From positions 186,001 through 250,000 of the forward strand of contig JAIRYK010000022.1 of the NCBI GenBank assembly GCA_031267795.1: DNA of 64,000 bases, written 5' to 3'. Positions within the stretch are counted from its first letter, which is position 1. Each line of letters opens with the position of its first letter. A program made the position numbers and the translations under genes. The notes below the pieces were generated by a model that was not told the DNA's origin, did not search any database, and saw nothing but the letters and a program-made list of their open reading frames with translations. Below are positions 1 to 7,050 of the stretch, in pieces. This stretch comes from Candidatus Endomicrobiellum devescovinae. GTDB taxonomy: Bacteria; Elusimicrobiota; Endomicrobiia; Endomicrobiales; Endomicrobiaceae.

Positions 1-502
1 CAAGCTCGCCTAAATTTGAAATGACTTGAACTATTTCTCCATCTATAGGGGAAGTAATGGTAAGTTCAGAATAGTACGCCATAACTTCGTCTCTTTGCCC
101 TTTTACAGCTTGAAATTTTTGCTGGGCTGCTTTATATTTATATTCAATTTCGTCATACTGCTGCTTTGATATTACATTATTATTGTATAGATTTTTCATT
201 CTACTGTAAGTATTCTTTGCCAATACAAATTGATCATTTGCTTCTTTCATAGCAGCATTTACTGTTTTAAGTTTAGCGTCAAGCTCTTTGCCTTCAAGCC
301 TTCCAAGAACTTGCCCTTTTTTAACGGTTTCACCTTCGCTTACAAAAATCTCAGCAATTCTCCCGGGAACTTTTACACCTACATCTATCTCAGAAGCGTC
401 TATTTCGCCGACTATAACTTTTTTATTTCCTGAACACGCAAATAATATTGTTGTTAACGCTATCCACAGCGTAACAATAAAAAACTTTTTGGTAAATATC
501 AT
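1..502 (-). CDS. HlyD/RND-type membrane fusion lipoprotein (3' part cut by window edge)
   Basis: About 167 N-terminal residues are visible; the rest lies beyond the window edge. A hydrophobic leader ends in a lipobox (LFAC, Cys at about residue 23), so this is predicted to be a lipoprotein in the periplasm. It is followed by the typical fusion-protein core: a biotinyl-lipoyl half (VKVPGRIAEIFVSEGETVKKGQ), an alpha-helical hairpin, and the second lipoyl half beginning ITSPIDGEI. Such adaptors bridge an inner-membrane pump to a TolC channel. The ATG overlaps the stop of the upstream TolC gene (ATGA), so the two are translationally coupled. The inner-membrane transporter (RND or ABC) should lie just outside the window. 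The family call is firm; the substrate is unknown. Confidence 0.88.
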   Translation of the reverse strand, partial: MIFTKKFFIVTLWIALTTILFACSGNKKVIVGEIDASEIDVGVKVPGRIAEIFVSEGETVKKGQVLGRLEGKELDAKLKTVNAAMKEANDQFVLAKNTYSRMKNLYNNNVISKQQYDEIEYKYKAAQQKFQAVKGQRDEVMAYYSELTITSPIDGEIVQVISNLGEL

Positions 503-1899
503 TGCGAGAACTCCTCTTCTTGCAGAATTGAACAAATATTCAACAAATTAGCATAAGCGCTATTATAGTCAAAAATAGCTTTTGCTTGATCTACTTTTAT
601 CTTTGTAAAAGCAAGTTCTGCATCTAAAACTTCTAAAGAAGTGGCAAGACCTTCCTTAAAAGATGTCTGATAAAGTTTTAAATTTTCTTTGGCAAGTTCT
701 TCGCTACTTTGCAAAGCTTCATAATCATTCTTTGCAGCCTCGCATTTATGGTAAAAGTTTTTAATTCCTGTTCGGACAATATTTTTTACATCTAAGCTCT
801 GAGAATCTATTGCATTGATTTGGGCTTTTACAGCTTTAATCTCGTTAATGTCAGAAGCTCCGCCAAAAATGTTCAAAGAAGCGGTAGCCCCAACAACCCA
901 TTTGGGTTCAACAATAGATAAGTCATTCTGAAGTATTTGGTACTCTCCTGCTAAAGAAATATTTGGAAGAAGATTCCCGACTGATACTTTATGCTTTTGT
1001 TTTAACATTTGTTTTCTGCTGTCCAAAAGTTTAAGGGAACCGTTGTTTGCCTCCACCTTTGACTCGTAGTAATCTACACTTTTTAAAGTTTGAAGCATTG
1101 CCATATCGGAAGACAAAACCATATCTTTTATATCGCGTCCTATATTGTTGCTTAACAAAATTAAGATTAAATCTTTATCTGCCAAAGCTTGCTTGTAGTC
1201 TCTTTGAGCTTCAGAAAGAGCAATCTCTGCTCTCAAATAATTTGCTTTTGATATTACACCACTTGAGTAAAGTCTTTTTGCATTATCAACATGTTTTTCT
1301 ATATCTTCAAGGTAGTCTTTTCGTATTTGCACAACCTGCTCAATAAGCTTTACTCTATAGTAATCTTCTATTATAGAAGATATAACAGAATTCTTTGTCA
1401 ATTGAAGATTGATTTCGGCAACCTCTTTTTCCAGCTTTTTTACCGAAGCGTTTGCCGAAACTTTAAACCCTGTAAATACAGGCTGTATAAATGTAGCCAT
1501 TACCCTGACAAAAGTATCGTTTAAAACTTTTTTCTCAAAAGATGGTATGTTTTTATTAAGCGCTTGTTTCAGTGAATCAGGAGTTGTCCCACTCAAGAGT
1601 GTATAGGTGGCTACATCTGCAGAAATTATCGCCGTACGTATATCGTTGAAATTCAAACTAATCGGCTTATCTATTTTATTTGCTAATCCAACAACATCTA
1701 TCCTCGGCAAATATCTGCCCTTAGCTGCAGATGCATTATGAGAACAACTTTCAAGTACTTGGTTGGCAGCTTTTATGCCAGGGTTGTTATTTATACCTAT
1801 AGATATTGCTTCTTTCAAAGTTAAAGAATTGTTTTGAGCATGAACTACAACATTTATAGAAAATGAAACAAAAATAAATAAAACTATTTGTTTTTTCAT
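499..1899 (-). CDS. TolC-family outer membrane efflux protein
   Basis: The 466-residue protein has an N-terminal signal peptide (MKKQIVLFIFVSFSINVVVHA) and then two long alpha-helical repeats, as in the OEP/TolC family, which forms a trimeric outer-membrane channel and periplasmic tunnel. The start 'LTLKEAISIGINNNPGIKAA' and the second-half start 'VGNLLPNISLAGEY' are typical of the two repeats. Length is normal for the family (420-490). It is the first gene of an efflux operon and overlaps the downstream HlyD lipoprotein gene by 4 bases. The exported substrate cannot be read from this sequence. Confidence 0.92.
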   Translation of the reverse strand: MKKQIVLFIFVSFSINVVVHAQNNSLTLKEAISIGINNNPGIKAANQVLESCSHNASAAKGRYLPRIDVVGLANKIDKPISLNFNDIRTAIISADVATYTLLSGTTPDSLKQALNKNIPSFEKKVLNDTFVRVMATFIQPVFTGFKVSANASVKKLEKEVAEINLQLTKNSVISSIIEDYYRVKLIEQVVQIRKDYLEDIEKHVDNAKRLYSSGVISKANYLRAEIALSEAQRDYKQALADKDLILILLSNNIGRDIKDMVLSSDMAMLQTLKSVDYYESKVEANNGSLKLLDSRKQMLKQKHKVSVGNLLPNISLAGEYQILQNDLSIVEPKWVVGATASLNIFGGASDINEIKAVKAQINAIDSQSLDVKNIVRTGIKNFYHKCEAAKNDYEALQSSEELAKENLKLYQTSFKEGLATSLEVLDAELAFTKIKVDQAKAIFDYNSAYANLLNICSILQEEEFSQ

Positions 1900-2142
1900 C
1901 GTGATTTAAGGTACAAAATATTCAGAAAACTTGTCAACGAATATATTTACAGCAAACAAAGAAATATTGTCTAAGAATATTTAAGAAATTTATTGATATT
2001 TTATAGGCTAAGTTTATCAAGTAGATAACGTTAGTGATTTTAGGCTTTTTTCTTTTTCAATCTTGTCAAAAACATCACAGTAAAACTTTTTTCCAATGAC
2101 TCTATTCAAAGAGTCGGAGCAACAATTCTTCTATTATAAAAA

Positions 2143-2171
2143 TTGACAATAAAACTAAAAAATTTTATATT
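2143..2171 (+). promoter_or_regulatory. Sigma-70 promoter of the DtxR-like gene
   Basis: TTGACA at 2143-2148 and TATATT at 2166-2171 are separated by exactly 17 bases. Transcription should start about 2178, giving a leader of roughly 20-25 bases with a GAGGG Shine-Dalgarno before the ATG at 2201. The same hexamer pair and spacing recur at 25328-25356. Confidence 0.7.
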
Positions 2172-2178
2172 AGTCTAA
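2170..2178. promoter_or_regulatory. Candidate metalloregulator half-site overlapping the transcription start
   Basis: TTAGTCTAA is a perfect palindrome around a central T and overlaps the -10 and start site of the DtxR-like gene. The core of the actinobacterial DtxR/IdeR box is TTAGSCTAA, so this differs at one central position. Autoregulation by the gene product is an inference from position. Confidence 0.35.
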
Positions 2179-2200
2179 CATTTGGAACTACGAGGGTTAA

Positions 2201-2667
2201 ATGGCAAAGCTTAAGAAAAGAGAACCGCTTAACACTTTAAGCGCCTCGCTTGAAAATTATCTTGAAACAATTGCTATGCTCAAAAGAGAGAAAAAGTACG
2301 CAAGAATAGGAGACATAGCAAAATCTTTAAATGTTAAAAGCTCCAGCGTTAATACGGCTATAAAATTTTTAGCTGAAAATAATCTTGTAATTCATGAAAA
2401 ATATGGATATGTAGATTTAACATATCAAGGAGAAACTCTTGCATTAGAAGTACAAAAAAACATGACATCTTATATGATTTTCTAAACAAATTATTATTTG
2501 TAAACGATAAAGTTGCAGATCAAGAAGCCTGCGATATAGAACACTCTATAGGACTTGAAACCGTACATAAAATAGAAAGATTGCATTTACTTCTAAAAAA
2601 ATATTTTCTTAAAAATGAAGAAGATATATTAAGTTTAAAGAATTACTTAGAAGAGTGGAATAAGTAA
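2201..2667 (+). pseudogene. DtxR/MntR-family metal-dependent repressor with an internal -1 frameshift
   Basis: The first frame (94 residues, stop at 2485) is a DtxR-type winged helix: SASLENYLETIAMLKRE, then the recognition helix region VKSSSVNTAIKFLAENNLV. It ends too early. In the -1 frame the protein continues as HDILYDFLNKLLF and ends EEWNK at 2667, which is the metal-binding and dimerisation domain of the family (DQEACDIEHSI contains the usual Glu/Cys/His ligands). The total of about 155 residues is normal. The shift lies at CAA AAA AAC (2453-2461), which is a slippery heptamer A AAA AAC; a -1 slip there restores the full protein exactly. It may be a true one-base deletion, a sequencing error, or functional frameshifting. 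The gene precedes feoAB, so iron regulation is the likely role. Confidence 0.75.
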
Positions 2668-2704
2668 GACTAAAAATATCTTTGGTGGTTGTATTGCAAT
2701 ATTG

Positions 2705-2722
2705 TTTTAGTTTAAACTAAAA
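2705..2722. promoter_or_regulatory. 18-bp perfect palindrome in the feoA promoter (operator candidate)
   Basis: TTTTAGTTTAAACTAAAA is a perfect inverted repeat between a possible -35 (TTGTTT, 2702-2707) and an AT-rich -10 (about 2725-2732), about 30 bases before the feoA start. Its position over the promoter is where a repressor would bind. The TTAG...CTAA arms resemble the TTAGTCTAA site at the regulator's own promoter. Binding by the DtxR-like protein is inferred. Confidence 0.5.
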
Positions 2723-2750
2723 TTTTTATATAAAACTATAAAGAGGATGT

Positions 2751-3089
2751 ATGAATTTTATTAAATCAATAACAAAACAAATTTACGAGTACTTACATAA
2801 ACATTGGTTTAAAGCTCATTTCCAAAAGTTTAAATCTTTTAATAAGTGTCTATCTTATAATGGCATGGTCAAACTGAGCGATGTTGTCCCTGGAGCATAT
2901 AAATTTTCTGCTACTTATTGCGATGATAAGCTTGCTCACAAATTGCTTGAGATGGGGTTTATCCCAAATGAAGAAGTAGTTGTAATAGAAAAGAGAGGTA
3001 AGAAAGGCAGTGTGATGGTAAAGGTCAAAGGTTCAAAAATAGCTTTAAATCACAGAGTTGCTGACAAAATACTCTTGAAAAGGAAATAA
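2751..3089 (+). CDS. feoA: FeoA ferrous iron transport protein with N-terminal extension
   Basis: The C-terminal ~75 residues are a FeoA SH3-like domain (MVKLSDVVPGAYKFSA..., LAHKLLEMGFIPNEEVVVI..., KIALNHRVADKIL). FeoA assists FeoB, the ferrous iron permease, at the cytoplasmic face of the membrane. About 35 extra basic and aromatic residues precede the domain; FeoA is usually 75-85 residues. The upstream start has a good Shine-Dalgarno (AGAGGA), but the Met at the NGMVKLSD junction could be an alternative start. feoB follows after 2 bases, so the two are co-transcribed. Confidence 0.9.
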   Translation: MNFIKSITKQIYEYLHKHWFKAHFQKFKSFNKCLSYNGMVKLSDVVPGAYKFSATYCDDKLAHKLLEMGFIPNEEVVVIEKRGKKGSVMVKVKGSKIALNHRVADKILLKRK

Positions 3090-3091
3090 TT

Positions 3092-5176
3092 ATGGCAACC
3101 ACAAAGATTATCCAAGTTGCTATAGCCGGTAATCCAAATATAGGAAAATCCACAATTTTTAACGATTTAACTGGATATAGTCAAGATGTTGGAAATTATC
3201 CAGGCGTAACTGTTGAAAAAAAAGAAGGCTTGAGAAAATACAAAGATATTGAAATAAATTTTATTGATTTGCCGGGTGTTTATAGCCTTTCAGCATTTTC
3301 TGAAGATGAAGTTGTTGCAAGGAACTTTCTGATTGAAAATAAACCAGATGTTATAATAAACGTTGTAGATGCATCAAATATGGAACGTAACCTGTATTTG
3401 TTTACTCAAATAACAGAATTAAATATTCCTATAATTGTAGTTTTAAACATGTCTGACATTTTAAAATCTCAAGGGAAAATTGCAGATACAAAAGAGATGG
3501 AAGCTCTATTAGGCGTTCCCGTATTTAATACTGTCGCAAACAAATCAATAGGAATAGACAAAATTTTAGACTGTTTAGTTAGCTATTATAAAAATGGCAA
3601 ACTTAAAAATCAGACAAGAGCTAAGGTTGATTATGGCAAAGATATTAAAACAGAAATAGACAAACTTGACGCTCTTGTTTTAAAAAGTAAAGACTTATCA
3701 AAATTTCCTTCAGGATGGCTTTCCATAAAACTTCTGGATAATGATTCATTAGCTTTGCAGATTCTTTCCAAAGCAGACAACGGAACTGATATTTTAAAAC
3801 AATTGAAACAAAGCCAAGCTCATCTAAAAGAACATTTTGGAAAAAAACTAGAAACGGAGCTTACAAACAGACGCTACGGATTTGCAAATTCTGTAGTAAA
3901 AACAGTCATTAAAAAAGTATATACTCAAAAAGTAGATATTAGCGAGATTATAGATACGTTTGCTTTAAATAAATATTTAGGTATTCCTATTTTTGCTTTG
4001 GTTATGTATATAATTTTTAAATTTACGTTTTCTTTTTCAATACCGTTTATAAAAATCTTTGGATTATTTTTCAACAAATTTGGGCAACTCACAGCAGCGA
4101 TAATTCCTCAAGGTCCTATAGAATCTTTAATTGTTGACGGAATTATTGGCGGTGTTGGCGGAGTGTTCGGATTTTTTCCTCTTGTATTATTTATGTTTCT
4201 TGCTATTGCTTTTTTTGAAGATTCAGGCTATATGGCAAGAGCGGCTTTTGTAATGGATAAAATTATGAGCAAGTTTGGACTTCATGGAAAATCTTTCCTA
4301 CCTTTAATGCTTTCCACGAACGGTTGTGCTGTTCCTGGGATACTAGCTACAAGAACGCTGGACTCAAAAAGAGACAGGCTTATAACAATGTTTGTAGTTC
4401 CTTTTATGGTATGCGGAGCAAAACTTCCTGTGTTTGCCTTAATTATTGGAGCATTCTTTTCTGTAAAATATCAAACGGGAATAATGTTTATAATGTATCT
4501 ATTAAGCATAGCTATTGCACTTATCGTAGCTAAGCTTTTAAGCAAAACTATCCTAAACGGAGAAGCATCTCACTTTGTTATGGAACTTCCTCCATATCAT
4601 CTTCCAACTTTGAAAGGATTGTTCCTAAAAATGTGGGAAAGAGGATGGTTGTATGTCCGTAAAGCAGGAACCGTAATACTCCTCATATCCATAGTTGTAT
4701 GGTTTGTATTTGAATACCCTAAAGCTCCAGTAAATGAGAACCTATCTCAAAGCGAGCAAGCTGCAATACAGCTTAAACATAGTTTTGCTGGAAGGGCTGG
4801 AAAATACCTTGAACCTGTATTCAAACCAATAGGCATGGATGGAAACAGAGCAATAGCTTTATTAGCAGGCTTGGCAGCCAAAGAAGTTATAGTAAGTACG
4901 CTTGGGACAATTTACGCTATAGGAGACAATGACAACCATCAACCTCTAAAAGAAAAAATAGCCTCTGACAAAGACTGGTCTCCTCTTAAAGGTATAACTT
5001 TCCTTATTTTTTGTTTAATATACCTGCCTTGCATTGTTTCAGTTTCTGTGTTCTTTAAAGAAACAGATTCAAGTTTTAAGTGGCTTACGCTGCTTGTTAT
5101 AGGCAACACTATTTTCGCTTGGATAGCATCTTTCATTGTATTTCAGTTAGGAACATTTTTAAATCTTGGCGTATAG
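3092..5176 (+). CDS. feoB: Ferrous iron transporter FeoB
   Basis: The 694-residue membrane protein has an N-terminal G domain: G1 GNPNIGKST (about residues 14-22), G3 DLPGVYSL, G4 NMSD. A helical GDI-like linker follows, then a C-terminal permease with two Gate motifs (for example FFEDSGYMARAAFVMD and the Cys-containing STNGCAVPGI). It imports Fe(II) across the inner membrane. It is the second gene of feoA-feoB-small Cys-rich protein. G4 is NMSD, a common FeoB variant of NKxD. The length is within the usual range and no defects are seen. Confidence 0.97.
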   Translation: MATTKIIQVAIAGNPNIGKSTIFNDLTGYSQDVGNYPGVTVEKKEGLRKYKDIEINFIDLPGVYSLSAFSEDEVVARNFLIENKPDVIINVVDASNMERNLYLFTQITELNIPIIVVLNMSDILKSQGKIADTKEMEALLGVPVFNTVANKSIGIDKILDCLVSYYKNGKLKNQTRAKVDYGKDIKTEIDKLDALVLKSKDLSKFPSGWLSIKLLDNDSLALQILSKADNGTDILKQLKQSQAHLKEHFGKKLETELTNRRYGFANSVVKTVIKKVYTQKVDISEIIDTFALNKYLGIPIFALVMYIIFKFTFSFSIPFIKIFGLFFNKFGQLTAAIIPQGPIESLIVDGIIGGVGGVFGFFPLVLFMFLAIAFFEDSGYMARAAFVMDKIMSKFGLHGKSFLPLMLSTNGCAVPGILATRTLDSKRDRLITMFVVPFMVCGAKLPVFALIIGAFFSVKYQTGIMFIMYLLSIAIALIVAKLLSKTILNGEASHFVMELPPYHLPTLKGLFLKMWERGWLYVRKAGTVILLISIVVWFVFEYPKAPVNENLSQSEQAAIQLKHSFAGRAGKYLEPVFKPIGMDGNRAIALLAGLAAKEVIVSTLGTIYAIGDNDNHQPLKEKIASDKDWSPLKGITFLIFCLIYLPCIVSVSVFFKETDSSFKWLTLLVIGNTIFAWIASFIVFQLGTFLNLGV

Positions 5177-5194
5177 AAACAAAAGGAGATTAAT

Positions 5195-5335
5195 ATGTTA
5201 CAGACTGCGGCAATAGCAATTATTGTGGCAATTGCTTTTATCTTTTTAATAAAACGTCTATTAAAAAGCAAATGTAATTGTAACTGTTGTAAAAAAGATT
5301 CTTACTGTAAAGATAAAAAAAGATCCGATAAATAA
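5195..5335 (+). CDS. FeoB-associated Cys-rich small membrane protein
   Basis: This 46-residue ORF has a strong Shine-Dalgarno (AAAGGAG) 18 bases after feoB. It has one N-terminal membrane helix (about residues 4-19), then a short basic Cys-rich tail: CNCNCC at residues 27-32 and one more Cys at 38. The layout matches the small FeoB-associated Cys-rich proteins commonly found after feoB, which may pass or sense iron at the membrane. Function is inferred from family and position only. Confidence 0.75.
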   Translation: MLQTAAIAIIVAIAFIFLIKRLLKSKCNCNCCKKDSYCKDKKRSDK

Positions 5336-5343
5336 TTTTAATA

Positions 5344-5352
5344 TGTTATAAT
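5344..5352 (+). promoter_or_regulatory. Extended -10 promoter of cca, leaderless geometry
   Basis: TGTTATAAT matches the extended -10 consensus (TGnTATAAT), with TATAAT at 5347-5352. The ATG of cca begins 10 bases after the hexamer, so the predicted start of transcription is only a few bases before the ATG. No Shine-Dalgarno fits in between. Confidence 0.6.
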
Positions 5353-5362
5353 ATCGACGTAT

Positions 5363-6748
5363 ATGAAAAGTATAGTTTTGCCGGAAAGATACCTATCAAT
5401 AATAAGTAAGATTGTTCTTTCCGCAAAAGAAAATAATTTTGAAGCCTACATTGTAGGTGGATTTGTAAGAGATTTGTTCTTAGACAGAGAACCTAAAGAT
5501 TTAGACATTATGGTCTGCTCTAAAAACGAGATTGCCGATAGACAATTTTCAGGTATAAATTTTTCAAAGATTCTTGCAAAAAAATACAGTTTGCACAACC
5601 CTGTTGTTTTTGAAAGGTTTGGAACTTCAAAGTTATTTATAGACAGCGAAGAAGTAGAATTTGTAATGCCAAGAAAAGAGTATTATGAATTTGACTCCAG
5701 AAACCCAGATACTACTCTTGGCAGTTTGGAAGAAGACGCTCTAAGACGGGATTTTACAATTAACGCTTTGTTTTTAAGACTAAGCGATATGACAATTCTT
5801 GATTTCACTTCTAAAGGCATAAAAGACATAAAAAACAAAACGATAAGAGTGACAGATCCCAAAAATGCAGAGATAATTTTTAGACAAGATCCTTTAAGGA
5901 TTTTGCGGGCAGTAAGGCAAAGTTTGCAATTGGGTTTTAGTATAGAGACTATAACTTATGACGCCATGAAAACTTCGGCAAAACGTATAGATATAGTTTC
6001 ACCTGAACGCATAAGAGATGAGTTAAATAAAATAATTATTGAACATACTCCTTCAAAAGCTTTTTTAATGATGGACGATATAAATTTATTGCAAGAAATT
6101 CTTCCAGAACTTGCAAGACTAAAAAATTTGGAGCAACCGACAAAGTATCACTTTGATGATGTTTTTACACACACTTTAAAAATATTGGACAGAACAAGAA
6201 ATGATGTTACTTTAAGAATGTCGGCGCTGCTTCATGATATAGGGAAATTCAAAACATATAAAAAAACAGGAAATAAAATATCGTTTTTAGGACATGAATC
6301 TGAAAGCGCTAAAGAATCTGAAGATATTTTAAAAAGACTTAAATACCCGAAAGATTTTATAGTAAGAGTATCATCTATCATAAAAAACCATATGTACCCC
6401 AAAATGTATACTAACGACTGGTCGGACAGCGCAATAAGAAAATTTTTTAAAAGATGTGGAAACGAGTTTGATTTAATAATGGAAATCTCAAAAGCCGATT
6501 ATGGCAAAATAAACGATGAAAATAAACTTTCAGAGTTGAATGCAAGAATTGAAGATTTAAAACTAAAAAATATGTTGTATCCTAAAGGCGAGATGTTTTC
6601 AGGCAAAGAGTTGATGGAAATATTTGATAAGCCTGCAGGCAAATGGATAAAAATTGCAAAAAATAAAATAGAAGAATTGCAAATAGAAAATCCGAAGATT
6701 ACAAAAGACAGAGCTATTAAGGCTATCAAAGAGTTGAATATTCTTTAA
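5363..6748 (+). CDS. cca: CCA-adding tRNA nucleotidyltransferase / poly(A) polymerase family with HD domain
   Basis: The 461-residue protein has the class II nucleotidyltransferase head: GGFVRDLFLDREPKDLDIMV carries the GG motif and the DxD metal-binding pair, followed by RRDFTINALF. An HD domain follows (HDIGKF at about residue 292). It adds or repairs CCA at tRNA 3' ends. This matters here because neither tRNA gene in the window encodes CCA. Family members with HD domains are usually 420-480 residues. A poly(A) polymerase role cannot be excluded by sequence alone. Confidence 0.9.
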   Translation: MKSIVLPERYLSIISKIVLSAKENNFEAYIVGGFVRDLFLDREPKDLDIMVCSKNEIADRQFSGINFSKILAKKYSLHNPVVFERFGTSKLFIDSEEVEFVMPRKEYYEFDSRNPDTTLGSLEEDALRRDFTINALFLRLSDMTILDFTSKGIKDIKNKTIRVTDPKNAEIIFRQDPLRILRAVRQSLQLGFSIETITYDAMKTSAKRIDIVSPERIRDELNKIIIEHTPSKAFLMMDDINLLQEILPELARLKNLEQPTKYHFDDVFTHTLKILDRTRNDVTLRMSALLHDIGKFKTYKKTGNKISFLGHESESAKESEDILKRLKYPKDFIVRVSSIIKNHMYPKMYTNDWSDSAIRKFFKRCGNEFDLIMEISKADYGKINDENKLSELNARIEDLKLKNMLYPKGEMFSGKELMEIFDKPAGKWIKIAKNKIEELQIENPKITKDRAIKAIKELNIL

Positions 6749-6766
6749 TACGCCTGAGGAGAGCAA

Positions 6767-7027
6767 ATGTCGGAAGAAAAACAACATGTAGACAACCCTC
6801 AAATTAAAAAAGAAGAACCCGGAGCCGAGATTGAAAAAGAGAATATCGGCAACATAGAAAAAGAAGAAAACATAGAAAAAACATACGATATAGAAGGGCT
6901 TGTTATAGGTGGGGCAATAGGGCTTGCCGTAGGAATATTAATTTCTTTTAATGCTATTTTTGCTATGCAAATAGGAATGTTTCTAGGATTGATAATTGGA
7001 ACTAGAAAGAAAAAGAAGAAAAAATAA
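6767..7027 (+). CDS. Small glycine-zipper membrane protein, unknown function
   Basis: The 86-residue protein starts with a Glu/Lys-rich cytoplasmic-like segment (about 40 residues), then two hydrophobic stretches with glycine-zipper spacing (GLVIGGAIGLAVGILIS and IGMFLGLIIGT), and ends in a run of lysines. A TGAGGAGAG Shine-Dalgarno precedes the ATG. It lies 18 bases after cca and 23 before the TPR gene, so all three may be co-transcribed. No family is recognised. Confidence 0.7.
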   Translation: MSEEKQHVDNPQIKKEEPGAEIEKENIGNIEKEENIEKTYDIEGLVIGGAIGLAVGILISFNAIFAMQIGMFLGLIIGTRKKKKKK

Positions 7028-7050
7028 TATTATCTTGCCAAGGAGGCGTT

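Larger units (their letters stand above)
1900..2200. other. Divergent intergenic region between the efflux operon and the iron regulator
   Basis: No gene is visible. On the plus strand it holds a near-consensus sigma-70 promoter for the DtxR-like gene (2143-2171). A TTGACA on the minus strand at 1932-1937 could be a -35 for the tolC operon, but no good -10 follows at the right distance. A short inverted repeat (GACTCT...AGAGTC, 2098-2115) has no T-run and is not called as a terminator. The stretch ATAGGCTAA near 2003-2011 resembles the core of a DtxR-type box and is only a weak match. Confidence 0.5.

Noticed and set aside
463-471. TATCCACA resembling a DnaA box
   Set aside because: A single imperfect copy inside the efflux gene; no cluster of boxes and no dnaA nearby.
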